Source of the DNA: Paraglaciecola hydrolytica
Lineage (GTDB): Bacteria; Pseudomonadota; Gammaproteobacteria; Enterobacterales; Alteromonadaceae
Assembly (NCBI RefSeq): GCF_001565895.1
Contig: NZ_LSNE01000020.1
Coordinates: 101,780 to 165,779, forward strand
DNA length: 64,000 bases
Direction: 5' to 3'
Part shown: positions 24,988 through 33,433 of the stretch, in pieces
Layout of the letters: every line of letters begins with the position of its first letter
Position numbering within the stretch: the first letter of the stretch is position 1
The notes under the pieces: model-generated
What the model was told of the DNA's origin: nothing
Seen by the model: only the letters and a program-made list of their open reading frames with translations
Database searches by the model: none
Position numbers and translations under genes: made by a program

Positions 24988-26223
24988 ATGCCAGTTAAAG
25001 CAAAGATATCAAACTCGACAGTAAAAACCTTAAAGCCAAGTGATAAACGACTCAATGATACTGATATTTCAGGCTTCCATGCGCGGATTACCGACAATGG
25101 AAAAATTAAGTATTACTTGTTTTACCGCCTCAATGGAAAACAGGTTAATTATCTACTTGGTGCGGATGGTCAGATTACTCCAGCACAAGCCCGTGACTTA
25201 GCTAAAGACAAGATAGCCGAAGTCACTAAGGGTATTGATGTTCAAGCCGTCAAAAAAGACGCTAAGGAGCAAGTTAAGCTTTCAAAGTTATCTACGCTCT
25301 TGGCGTTTGTTGATCAAAAGTATGCGCCTTGGTTAACGACCAGAAATCCCAAAACGGCAAAACAAGCAATTCATAATCTTAAAGTCGCTTTTCCTAATTT
25401 CCTCAATCTGCAATTGTCGGCCATTACCGCTTGGGAAGTTGAAAAATGGCGCAGTGATAAAAAGGCAGCGGATTTAAAACCGGCCTCCATCAATCGACGT
25501 TTAAATACTTTGAAAGGTTGTTTAAGTCGTGCGGTTGAATGGGAAATTATCGACGGCCATGATTTAAATAAAGTTAAGGCGCTAAAAGTAGACAATTCCA
25601 AAGTGAGATATTTGGATAAAGGCGAAGAACTAAGATTACGTGAAGCGTTGCGCGCAAGGGACGCAAAGATTAAAGAACAGCGGAACAGCGCTAATAAATT
25701 TCGTGAAGAGCGAAACTATGAGCAATTACATGATTTATCAATAAACACCTTTGCTGACTATTTAGAGCCAATTGTATTGTTGGCAATGAATACAGGTATG
25801 CGACGAGGGGAGATCTTGAGCCTCGAATGGCAAAATGTGGATCTGACTAACCGCAACCTTACTATCATTTCTGATAATGCTAAATCAGGTAAAACACGAC
25901 ATATTCCTTTAAATACCGAAGCATTTCAGACCTTGAACAATTGGAAATTAGATTCCGGCTCGTTAGGCGCTCTATTTAAAGGGCAAAACGGAAAGCCATT
26001 GTTAGAAATCCGCAAGAGTTGGGAAACAGTTTTGGATATGGCAAAAATTGAAAATTTTCGTTTTCATGACTTACGCCATCATTTTGCAAGTCGCTTGGTT
26101 ATGGCATCTGTAGATCTAAATACGGTGAGAGAGTTATTAGGCCATAGTGACTTAACTATGACCCTTAGATACGCTCACTTAGCCCCTGAACATAAGGCTG
26201 CAGCGGTTAATTTGATTGGTTAG
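24988..26223 (+). CDS. P4-type tyrosine integrase of element B
   Basis: Start at 24988 (MPVKAKISNSTVKTLKPSDK), preceded by AGAGG; an upstream in-frame ATG only adds sequence that overlaps the att leader. 411 residues. The N-terminal ~90 are the DUF4102 arm-DNA-binding domain typical of P4-like integrases (LKPSDKRLNDTDISGFHARI, ITPAQARDLAKD). The catalytic domain has TGMRRGEILSL, HDLRHHFASRLV, LGHSDLTM and Tyr in LRYAHL. It recombines at tRNA 3' ends. It reads inward from att copy 2, back to back with the element A integrase. Confidence 0.93.
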   Translation: MPVKAKISNSTVKTLKPSDKRLNDTDISGFHARITDNGKIKYYLFYRLNGKQVNYLLGADGQITPAQARDLAKDKIAEVTKGIDVQAVKKDAKEQVKLSKLSTLLAFVDQKYAPWLTTRNPKTAKQAIHNLKVAFPNFLNLQLSAITAWEVEKWRSDKKAADLKPASINRRLNTLKGCLSRAVEWEIIDGHDLNKVKALKVDNSKVRYLDKGEELRLREALRARDAKIKEQRNSANKFREERNYEQLHDLSINTFADYLEPIVLLAMNTGMRRGEILSLEWQNVDLTNRNLTIISDNAKSGKTRHIPLNTEAFQTLNNWKLDSGSLGALFKGQNGKPLLEIRKSWETVLDMAKIENFRFHDLRHHFASRLVMASVDLNTVRELLGHSDLTMTLRYAHLAPEHKAAAVNLIG

Positions 26224-26238
26224 AATTCCCGTTTAGTA

Positions 26239-27351
26239 TTATTTAAAACTCATGCCTCTTAGCTGCAAAATCAATTGATTATGTTGACCAATCATTAAGT
26301 TATTCATTTCAAATGCATTACGTTCATAGCTCATTAACTTGTCATTTTGCAGTGTTATCACTTCGTTGTGCATTTGCTTTTGAGAACTATGTATATTTCT
26401 TAATTCAGCGCCTAATGTGCTGGTCATATTGGATAATTGGTTTTTCATTCCAGATATTGCAGATGAAAGATTGGTGAATCCTGCAATTAATAATTGGTTT
26501 GTTCGGCGCGCTTCGTAGATAAGTGCAAAGTTAAAATCTGCTTGAGCTATTTCAATAGTTTTATTTAGCTCAGTGATAAATTCATCAATTTTCGAGAGAG
26601 CGATGATATCGTCATCTGTATATATAAATTGGGGAGCAGCGCCCTTATATTCTAAACAAGCTTTTTGAAATGTTATGGCGTTATCTTTTATTCCACTCAG
26701 GGTGTCGTAATATGAACCTATAAACGAATAAATTTCTTCAATTTTGTCCCAGAAAGGTGAGAATAATGAACGGTTGTATAACTCTTTTACTTCGCAAAGG
26801 TATATAGATGCATCAGTTAATGTTATGGGTAATTTTTCACCCATATTGATTGCCTCTTGGTTAAGTCTGGGGAGCAATGAAGCTAAAGAAACTTGGTGCT
26901 GTGCTTCTTTTTCTTTTGCTTTTTGTTTATCCAATGCCTTATCTGCTGCACGAAGATCTGAATAATATTTTTCTTTATCGATATTTTCTATTTCTTTTTC
27001 CAATTTTCGTTTTATAGAACGTGTATTTATGTCGTAGCTTTTTTGAGCTTCCTTAACAGGCTCCATCTGTCTTTTACTAAATAATATTGCGATGCCAAAT
27101 ATACCAATTATGCCTCCTCCAGCGATCCTTAGAAGCCAAATTGCTATTTCACCCCCCCCCCTTGCAGGTTCATAAAAAGGAAAGATAATAACTCCCAATG
27201 CGAATATGGCGATACTTCCCCAAATATTAGAAGCATACTGCTTTTTTTCTTTAGAGATTGCGTTGTTCAATCTCTCTGTAATTATCTTTAACTCTGAATC
27301 ATACTCCGCCTGCCTAATGGCTTTTTGTACTTTCACTTCATCTTCTGTCAT
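26239..27351 (-). CDS. Membrane/coiled-coil protein with a G10 tract in the reading frame
   Basis: 370 residues. Two membrane helices (IWGSIAIFALGVIIFPF; IAIWLLRIAGGGIIGIFGIAIL) near residues 43-90 are followed by a long charged coiled coil (about 95-150) and a helical C-terminus ending in NLMIGQHNQLILQL. I recognise no family. The codons for Arg-Gly-Gly-Gly before the second helix include ten consecutive G on the coding strand (27152-27161), so gain or loss of one G would truncate the protein early. It faces the integrase and stands alone; it may be cargo with an on/off switch. Confidence 0.6.
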   Translation of the reverse strand: MTEDEVKVQKAIRQAEYDSELKIITERLNNAISKEKKQYASNIWGSIAIFALGVIIFPFYEPARGGGEIAIWLLRIAGGGIIGIFGIAILFSKRQMEPVKEAQKSYDINTRSIKRKLEKEIENIDKEKYYSDLRAADKALDKQKAKEKEAQHQVSLASLLPRLNQEAINMGEKLPITLTDASIYLCEVKELYNRSLFSPFWDKIEEIYSFIGSYYDTLSGIKDNAITFQKACLEYKGAAPQFIYTDDDIIALSKIDEFITELNKTIEIAQADFNFALIYEARRTNQLLIAGFTNLSSAISGMKNQLSNMTSTLGAELRNIHSSQKQMHNEVITLQNDKLMSYERNAFEMNNLMIGQHNQLILQLRGMSFK

Positions 27352-27937
27352 AACAACATCCTTGATTAATATATTGATTTATCTAATCGCTTTTTGAGCA
27401 TAAGAACATGTGCTCGTAGATAAAAAGTGTAATAAAACTAGAATTTAAAGGGGTTTTTCATCTGTGTCTAGAATTTGAGGTGACATAGGTTATATTTGCC
27501 GCTTTATTAAATTTGAGAGTCATTAAACTTAGCTGAGTGAGCACATATGAGTCTTAATAGTTATTCTGAAATAGACTTTATCAACAAATTAACTATAAAT
27601 ATTTCTGTTAAACCTATTTATCCTTAAATTCCTCTGTAGAGCTTATGTTTACAGATTATTTTGATTTGTGCTGTCCTTTTTGCATATTTGATTGGCAATA
27701 TCCTCTGTGGAGCTGATTTTTAGCGCTCATTTTGCTTAATACTAACTTTAAGCGTTCTTTTTTAAATATTCTCTGCAGAGCTTGTCTTTACAGCTCATTG
27801 AGCGAAATTAACCAGTAAAGTTGAGAACTGATTTTCGCTTATTATTTGGGTTACTTTATTCCAAAATTTGATTAGGATTGGCAAACAGATTTGTTCATTT
27901 AGTAAAAAGTAAAATATGGTTTAGCTAAAGGAAAGGA
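27352..27937. promoter_or_regulatory. Control region of element B with three spaced palindromes
   Basis: 586 bases without a gene, AT-rich. Three related palindromic motifs, CTCTGTAGAG (27632), CTCTGTGGAG (27703) and CTCTGCAGAG (27771), are 71 and 68 bases apart. Each is followed by a similar tail (CTTATGTTTACAG, CTGATTTTTAGCG, CTTGTCTTTACAG). They are candidate operators, or sites for the element's replication protein. Confidence 0.45.
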
Positions 27938-28879
27938 ATGATTAAGAAAGACTACTATCGTTATGATGAACTAAGTCCTCGATTTAATATTTTAGACGCT
28001 GATTTAGTGTATTGGCATGAAAAGAGGCTTCTGTCTTTTGTAATCCCTCAGCTAATTCAAGATTATATTATTGGTGGTTGGATAAAAGGTGGGGGGTTTC
28101 GTGGTTATGGCGTTGTTGAATATAAAGGTTTGATAAGCATACCAAGCAGCACGGAAAAACTCATACTTGAAAAAGGTAAATCGCATATAGGGGATTGCTG
28201 GCTGTTAGAATTAGACAAAATTAAGTATCTGGATGATTCATATAGATTTAGCGTTCCTTTGCCAAACAGTTTGATTCATTCATGGCAGTCTAGGTCTTTA
28301 GTCGATATCGATTGGGATATAATTCCTGCTAAGCGTTTTCCGACGGTTCAAAAAGAAAGTTCAATTCAACCGTTTATTAAAGCGATGGAAAGCATAAAGA
28401 ATAAGGAATTCAAACCAATGTCACATTTCGAAGCTGATCTTAAGGATATATTATCACCACCGTATTTGGAGATTAAAAAACAAGAGCTGTGTATTACGCA
28501 TGAAAATCTAATCAAATTGGGTATTATTGAGTCAGACAAAAAGCCTGAAGGTTTGCAGGAGATTTCCAAAAATACGCCCCTTTTAAATGCAGAACCTCAA
28601 GAGTCAGATAAGCGTTCTAGCCAGTTAAGCGCACTAATTGAGCGTATGTTATTAGCGAAGCCAAATTTGAAAACTATTGAAGTTTGGCGGCTACTTAGAG
28701 CCGAAACTGAGTTAGACATTATGGAAAGGACATATGACAACGAAGGTATTTTGATGGATATGACTGCTAATGACTTACTCTGGGTTAGTAGGTATGGCAA
28801 TCAATCTAACGTTCTGAAGTCTACCTTTGATTCAAAAGTGTCCAGAATACGCAAAAAATTAGGTATTAATAAAAAGTAA
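27938..28879 (+). CDS. Hypothetical protein of element B
   Basis: 313 residues, soluble. GGAAAGGA precedes the ATG. The N-terminal half looks like a mixed alpha/beta domain (DADLVYWHEKRLLSFVIPQL, YGVVEYKGLISIP). The C-terminal ~90 residues are helical and basic, ending in SKVSRIRKKLGINKK, compatible with DNA binding. Proteins with this general layout are frequent in integrative elements upstream of alpA-like genes, but I cannot name a family. It stands between the palindrome region and the direct-repeat region, so it may be a regulator of the element. Confidence 0.6.
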   Translation: MIKKDYYRYDELSPRFNILDADLVYWHEKRLLSFVIPQLIQDYIIGGWIKGGGFRGYGVVEYKGLISIPSSTEKLILEKGKSHIGDCWLLELDKIKYLDDSYRFSVPLPNSLIHSWQSRSLVDIDWDIIPAKRFPTVQKESSIQPFIKAMESIKNKEFKPMSHFEADLKDILSPPYLEIKKQELCITHENLIKLGIIESDKKPEGLQEISKNTPLLNAEPQESDKRSSQLSALIERMLLAKPNLKTIEVWRLLRAETELDIMERTYDNEGILMDMTANDLLWVSRYGNQSNVLKSTFDSKVSRIRKKLGINKK

Positions 28880-28880
28880 T

Positions 28881-28931
28881 TTGCGATTAAGCACGTTTAT
28901 TTGCACTTAAGAATGCAATATTTGCGTTAAA
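28881..28931. repeat. Three 20-21-bp-spaced direct repeats before the AlpA-like gene
   Basis: TTGCGATTAA (28881), TTGCACTTAA (28901) and TTGCGTTAAA (28922) repeat at two helical turns. They lie immediately upstream of the AlpA-like/replication operon, as expected for an operator or iteron set. Confidence 0.45.
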
Positions 28932-28998
28932 GCTTATCCGCAAATTTTCGTCCATTAAATTCAACCTCGAAGTTAATCCACCAACAACGAGGTTAAAA

Positions 28999-29259
28999 AT
29001 GGATACTCACAATAACGCTGTGAAGCGCGATGAATTAGCAAAGCGTGTTTTATCAGAAATAGAAACATCAGAGTACATCGGTATGAGCCGTTCTTTTTTG
29101 CGTCAGGCGAGAATGGATGGTAATCGTGATAACCGCACTTCTGCGCCGCCTTTTATCAAAATTGGACGCTCTGTCCGTTACTTGAAAGAAGATCTTGATC
29201 AATGGCTTGATAGCTTTTTCAAACAAAGTCACCTTTGCCAAGAGCGAGGTGTTTTATGA
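28999..29259 (+). CDS. AlpA-like helix-turn-helix protein
   Basis: 86 residues. ETSEYIGMSRSFLRQARM, then PPFIKIGRSVRYLKEDLDQWLD, is the MerR-fold excisionase/AlpA pattern: helix-turn-helix, a wing with KIGRSVRY, and LDQWL. Such proteins activate integrase or act as directionality factors in P4-like elements. GAGG precedes the ATG. Its stop overlaps the next ATG by 4 bases (ATGA), so it is the first gene of the replication operon. Confidence 0.8.
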   Translation: MDTHNNAVKRDELAKRVLSEIETSEYIGMSRSFLRQARMDGNRDNRTSAPPFIKIGRSVRYLKEDLDQWLDSFFKQSHLCQERGVL

Positions 29260-29534
29260 ACATCAAGCTTACAAGCCAGCAAAAACTCAATTTAATGTAT
29301 TTGGCCAATAACCGTTTTATCGAAATTTGTACTTCAGTTGGTCGCTCATTGGGTTGTGCCGTGTTCCCCGATGGTAATAATGCAAAATCTATTATGGCTG
29401 CTTTTAATACCTTTCTTGCGTGGGGATATTTTGACGAGGAAGAAAAGCACTATCATGGTTTACGCTATTCGCGTTTTACCGTTAATGAAAAGGGTAAACA
29501 AGCATTATTGAATGCGGAGGTGGTTAGTGAATAA
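29256..29534 (+). CDS. Small hypothetical protein in the replication operon
   Basis: 92 residues. ATG at 29256 overlaps the previous stop (ATGA), favouring this start over an in-frame one 21 bases upstream. The sequence (LTSQQKLNLMYLANN, SIMAAFNTFLAWGYFDEEE, YSRFTVNEKGKQALL) has the look of a winged-helix-like domain. No family named. Translationally coupled on both sides (AlpA-like gene before, replication gene after), so it should act in replication or its control. Confidence 0.6.
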   Translation: MNIKLTSQQKLNLMYLANNRFIEICTSVGRSLGCAVFPDGNNAKSIMAAFNTFLAWGYFDEEEKHYHGLRYSRFTVNEKGKQALLNAEVVSE

Positions 29535-31350
29535 ATTCATTGATAACACCTTAGAGCGAGAGCTTATCTCGCGTGATAGCGAATTTACGGATTTTTTCGA
29601 ATCGCTACACTTCGAGGATAGGCGATTCGTGCGAGAGTGTATCTCGCATTACCCGCGCAAAATACAGCGCATAATTATTGGTTTGTATCGCAAAGAATCG
29701 ACTCCCTTTCTCGCTAATACCGCGCTTAGGCAGTTAATCGAAAAACTTAATGCGATAACCCCGCCAATTTTGTTAAGCAATTTTGATGCTGGTGAGAATG
29801 AACTTCGAGAACTTGCCGATGAAATGGCTAATCGATGTCGAGCATTTCAAGTTAGAGCAACCCGACTTTATGCGGTTACTCGCGTTAATGACGTTAACGC
29901 ATCAAAGCGAGTTAACACGCATCAAAGTGAAAAAAACACCTGTTTAAAATCCGTTAACGGTTTAAAGCGTAATGATTCGCTTGAAGACGTGTATTTATGG
30001 TGTCGTAATTTCGTTAATGAAAAAGGGCTTATTGCGCCTGAAATAAACACTAAGCAAACTATCGAAGGCTGCGTAAAGCGAATGCAAGATAGGGGCTGGT
30101 GGTTACGTAAGTTGCGAAGACTAATTGTTAAAAGCCGTGAAAAAGTGATGCTTGAACTTAATCAAGTGAATCGTCTTAAAGGCATCTATTGCAGTGACTT
30201 AACCGCAGTTAATCGTAAACGCCAAAAAGAGCAGCAATTGCAAATGCTCGATTCTTTAACAATGACTAACGAGTTAGGCGAACAGTTTTCATTACGTGAT
30301 TTGCATGATGTCAATGTATCTAACCCAACTATCAGGCGTAATGAGTTAATGACTCGTATGAGTGGTTTCGAGGAAATTTCTAAAGAGTCAGGTCATATAG
30401 GTATTTTTGTGACTTTGACTTGCCCGTCTAAATATCATCGTGCTTATTCTAAATCAGGTCAACGTAACCCAAAGTGGCAAGGACTAACCCCTTATGATGG
30501 GCAGCAGTACTTGTGTTCAACGTGGGCAAAAATGCGTGCTGAGCTTGGTAGACAAGATATTCGTATGTATGGGCTGCGTGTAGCTGAACCACAGCACGAT
30601 GGCACTCCACATTGGCACATGATGTTGTTTATCGAAAAAGCCCAAGCAGAGAGCTTTAAGGCCATTATTGAGCGCTATTCATTTGAAGAAGATGGTAACG
30701 AGCAAGGTGCACGAGAAAATCGCGTTAAGTTTGTGGATATAGATCCTAGCAAAGGTTCGGCTACCGGCTATGTGGCTAAGTATGTTTGTAAAAATATTGA
30801 CGGGGCAGATCTCGAAAAAGGCGTATACGGGGAAGATCCTATTATGGCCGCGCAACGTGTTGAAGCGTGGGCAAGTTGTTGGGGCATTCGACAGTTTCAG
30901 CAAATTGGCGGTGTTTCGGTAACAGTGTGGCGAGAGCTTCGACGGTTTCGGGGCTCCGTATACGGAGCAAAATCCGAAGATGATGCACGAAGCCCCGTAT
31001 ACGAAAAACCTAATTCAGAATCGCTTCGAAGCCCCGTAAACGAAGACAGTACCTTTACGGAGCTTCGTAGTGCCGCAGATTCCGGAAATTGGGCTTCGTA
31101 TACGAAACTCATGGGCGGTGTGTTCTGTATACGAAAGTCTCAGGCTATGCGCCCGTATTACGAGTTGGTCGTTAACAAAGTCTCAGGCTTGATTAAAACC
31201 AGTTGGTTTGATGGCTTAATCACAACAAAGCTAAAGGGTATTAAGTACAAGGGTAGTCAAATCATTACCCGTATACACACGTGGCAAGTCAGTGTGGTTA
31301 AGAATGGAAAAGCCGGAACGGATTTTTTGCCTTCACTTGGAGTTCTGTAA
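29527..31350 (+). CDS. HUH replication endonuclease, phage P2 gpA family
   Basis: I choose GTG 29527 because GGAGGT lies five bases before it and it overlaps the previous stop; an ATG at 29512 is possible. 607 residues. The catalytic domain has the two metal histidines in HWHMMLF (with the preceding VAEPQHDGTP) and the tandem tyrosines in YVAKYVCKN (Y-x3-Y), as in P2 gpA and related rolling-circle initiators. It nicks an origin to start replication of the excised element. The 3' part of the gene contains a cluster of GTATACG palindromes that may be the origin itself. The C-terminal ~150 residues are poorly conserved in look and encoded by this repeat-rich stretch. Confidence 0.88.
   Translation: MNKFIDNTLERELISRDSEFTDFFESLHFEDRRFVRECISHYPRKIQRIIIGLYRKESTPFLANTALRQLIEKLNAITPPILLSNFDAGENELRELADEMANRCRAFQVRATRLYAVTRVNDVNASKRVNTHQSEKNTCLKSVNGLKRNDSLEDVYLWCRNFVNEKGLIAPEINTKQTIEGCVKRMQDRGWWLRKLRRLIVKSREKVMLELNQVNRLKGIYCSDLTAVNRKRQKEQQLQMLDSLTMTNELGEQFSLRDLHDVNVSNPTIRRNELMTRMSGFEEISKESGHIGIFVTLTCPSKYHRAYSKSGQRNPKWQGLTPYDGQQYLCSTWAKMRAELGRQDIRMYGLRVAEPQHDGTPHWHMMLFIEKAQAESFKAIIERYSFEEDGNEQGARENRVKFVDIDPSKGSATGYVAKYVCKNIDGADLEKGVYGEDPIMAAQRVEAWASCWGIRQFQQIGGVSVTVWRELRRFRGSVYGAKSEDDARSPVYEKPNSESLRSPVNEDSTFTELRSAADSGNWASYTKLMGGVFCIRKSQAMRPYYELVVNKVSGLIKTSWFDGLITTKLKGIKYKGSQIITRIHTWQVSVVKNGKAGTDFLPSLGVL
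30833..31133. repeat. GTATACG palindrome cluster inside the replication gene, possible origin
   Basis: GTATACG occurs at 30833, 30958, 30997, 31098 (TTCGTATACGAA, 31095-31106) and 31127, with a variant GTAAACG at 31036. The copy at 30953-30968 is a perfect 16-base palindrome (GCTCCGTATACGGAGC). In phage P2 the origin lies inside gene A, so this cluster is a reasonable origin candidate. Confidence 0.45.
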
Positions 31351-31544
31351 ATAACTGTACCCAAATATCAGCTGAGTTGATTTTTACTTATTTTAAAAGC
31401 CAAAAACACGTCATGTTCTGATAGCTGAGTTCTGACACAAAATTGAAAATTTGTTAGATGATATCGTCTCTTTAGCTTTGGAGTTCTGCATTCTATTTGA
31501 TATAGTATATTACGATGTTACGGTCTTGGAACTAGGACGTTTGG

Positions 31545-32096
31545 ATGGCTAAAGACTATAGCAGTGATAAAATCTACAAGTTATGTGATTATCCTCCGTA
31601 TCGTAGGTTTGGTGAAGACAACCCTGATAGAAACAAAGATACTTATCGAATAATGGATTTAAAAAACCCATCGTCGAATAATCACCAATCCGCGATAAAA
31701 CATTTCGGCACAAATTTTTCAGCAGGTTTAAAGAAACTTGTAGTCAATATAAAAACAGACAAAATTCAAGTAGCTATAGTTCCGTCATCAAAAAAAGGTA
31801 AACGTTCATCAGGACTTGAAGCTATTTTAAAAATGGTTGAAGAGGTGGCGATAATATATGATCCTTTATTCCTCGTTCGAGATGAAGACGTTCCGGCTTC
31901 ACATGAAGGTGGAAATAGAAGTATAGAGAAGCATATAAATTCAATTTCAGTGAAAAAAATTCCTGACCCAAATATTCCAATGCTCATCCTAGATGATGTC
32001 ACTACAACTGGAAATTCATTAGAAGCTTGTGAAAAAATACTTAAGAAGAAAGGTGTGACACTAATTTATAAAGTCGCGATAGGAAAAACAGTCTAA
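31545..32096 (+). CDS. Phosphoribosyltransferase-fold protein paired with DprA-like protein
   Basis: 183 residues, no signal peptide. MLILDDVTTTGNSLEACEKIL is the PRPP-binding loop of type I phosphoribosyltransferases (hydrophobic strand, D-D-x-T-T-T-G), as in ComF. The N-terminal half is short and shows no zinc ribbon. Its stop and the next gene's ATG share a base (taATG), so the pair is translationally coupled. PRTase and DprA-like proteins form the known PsyrTA/RqlHI toxin-antitoxin and defence system, where the PRTase is fused to a RecQ-like helicase; that helicase is missing here. Position at the element's right end, next to the tRNA, is typical of cargo. Confidence 0.75.
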   Translation: MAKDYSSDKIYKLCDYPPYRRFGEDNPDRNKDTYRIMDLKNPSSNNHQSAIKHFGTNFSAGLKKLVVNIKTDKIQVAIVPSSKKGKRSSGLEAILKMVEEVAIIYDPLFLVRDEDVPASHEGGNRSIEKHINSISVKKIPDPNIPMLILDDVTTTGNSLEACEKILKKKGVTLIYKVAIGKTV

Positions 32097-33025
32097 TGTT
32101 AAGCACTATGGATTTAAAGACTCTTTTTGCTTTAGCTCTACAAAACTTTGAAGTAAAAGCTTCAGAGATTTTTCATATATTTTCCAATGTTGATTTGTCA
32201 AAAATTAAGTCTATTTCAGATATTCGAGATTTAATGAATGAATCTAATTTAGCTCTCTTTTTTCCTTCGGAAAAATCTTGGAACTATGCTCTTAATATTG
32301 ATGAAGAAAATTTAAAATACAGTATCAAGTCTTATTCTATATTATCTAAAGGTTATCCAAACCATCTAAAGGCAATTGATAATCCCCCTGCAGTTTTGCA
32401 CGTAAGAGGTTCTGTTGAAATACTTCAAGCTATAAAAGGAGTCGCAATTGTGGGCTCTCGAAAAACTTCAAAGGCAGGGGAAATTATAGCGCAACGTATA
32501 GCTGGTCAAGCTGTTTCAAAAGGTTGGATTGTAGTAAGTGGACTCGCACTTGGTATTGATGCTGCGGCTCACATAGGTGCTTTATCTGTAGGTGTATCTG
32601 GGGCAACAGTAGCGGTTTTAGCTCACGGTTTAGAAAAAGCTAAACCTTCAGCTAATAAAGGTATCGGAGAAGCTATTTTAGGAAATGGTGGTGCTTGGGT
32701 GTCAGAGCATCCAGTTGGAACACCTGCATTACCTGCACAGTTCGTGTCTAGAAATAGGATTCAGTTAGGGTTATCAGTAGGTTCTATTATAGTAGAGGCA
32801 GAAGAAAAAAGCGGCTCAATGACTCAGGCTAGATTTTGCATACAACAAAAAAGGCCTTTATTTGCGGTAGTACCAGAAACAATCAGTAATAGCCTCAATC
32901 TTGTGAGTTCGGGCACTCAATTGCTTGTCAAAAAGATGGGCGCTAGTCCTATAAAGTCGAAAGAAGATTACCCTAGTATGTTTGAAAGATTCGATAGACA
33001 GCAAAAAATGATGGAGTCACTGTAG
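32096..33025 (+). CDS. DprA/Smf-like Rossmann-fold protein
   Basis: 309 residues. Residues ~85-290 carry the DprA core: YPNHLKAIDNPPAVLHVRG, VAIVGSRKTSKAGEIIA, IVVSGLALGIDAAAHIGAL, GATVAVLAHGLEKAKP, VSEHP.GTPALPAQFVSRNRI and GSIIVEAEEKSGSMTQAR. Genuine DprA loads RecA on single-stranded DNA during transformation. This copy lies on a mobile element, coupled to a phosphoribosyltransferase gene, and lacks an obvious C-terminal winged helix. I read it as the DprA-like (antitoxin-type) half of a two-gene defence or toxin-antitoxin module rather than the housekeeping gene. Confidence 0.8.
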   Translation: MLSTMDLKTLFALALQNFEVKASEIFHIFSNVDLSKIKSISDIRDLMNESNLALFFPSEKSWNYALNIDEENLKYSIKSYSILSKGYPNHLKAIDNPPAVLHVRGSVEILQAIKGVAIVGSRKTSKAGEIIAQRIAGQAVSKGWIVVSGLALGIDAAAHIGALSVGVSGATVAVLAHGLEKAKPSANKGIGEAILGNGGAWVSEHPVGTPALPAQFVSRNRIQLGLSVGSIIVEAEEKSGSMTQARFCIQQKRPLFAVVPETISNSLNLVSSGTQLLVKKMGASPIKSKEDYPSMFERFDRQQKMMESL

Positions 33026-33356
33026 ACATTATCTACAAATTATTTTTCATTAAGCGAAAAATTAAAAAATTGCCTAAGTTTTAAATTCATCATAAATCAA
33101 TTAAAAATTCACTTCACTAATCTTTGTGATGATTCGTCAGTCGCAAAATATTTCTGTGTACTTTGATCTTATCCTTAGGTTAGAGCGAATCCCCAATAAG
33201 GTTTTTCATATATTAGCTATTGAGAGAGGCAGACTTTAAGAAAATTGTTGATATGTAATTTAATAGGAGAGAAATTTTGAATTGCTACATATTTGCTACA
33301 TGGAATTTGAAGTAAGGGGTTTTGAAGTTTAATGTTGGGCTGCAAGTCTTTAAAAA
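33026..33356. other. Right end of element B, no gene
   Basis: 330 AT-rich bases. The only recognisable item is the B-type arm motif TGCTACATATTTGCTACA at 33283-33300, 74 bases from the tRNA 3' end. Confidence 0.6.
33283..33300. repeat. B-type arm motif, right end of element B
   Basis: TGCTACATATTTGCTACA, identical to 24950-24967 at the other end of the element. Confidence 0.6.

Positions 33357-33433
<77 letters not shown>

Larger units (their letters stand above)
24763..33356. mobile_element. Element B: satellite-like integrative element in tRNA-Arg(CCG)
   Basis: Bounded by att copy 2 and by the intact tRNA. It carries a P4-type integrase at its left end, AlpA-like and small regulators, and a P2 gpA-type replication protein. 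Cargo is a membrane/coiled-coil gene and a phosphoribosyltransferase-DprA pair at its right end. It has no structural phage genes and no conjugation genes, which suggests a phage-satellite-like or otherwise dependent element. The paired TGCTACA arm motif occurs near both ends (24950, 33283). Confidence 0.82.

Noticed and set aside
27632..27790. CRISPR-like array
   Set aside because: Only three short, non-identical palindromes with about 60-base gaps and no cas genes anywhere in the window.
32096..33025. Housekeeping dprA
   Set aside because: Position on element B, coupling to a phosphoribosyltransferase gene and absence of the usual neighbours (topA-like, tsaC, def) argue against the chromosomal gene.
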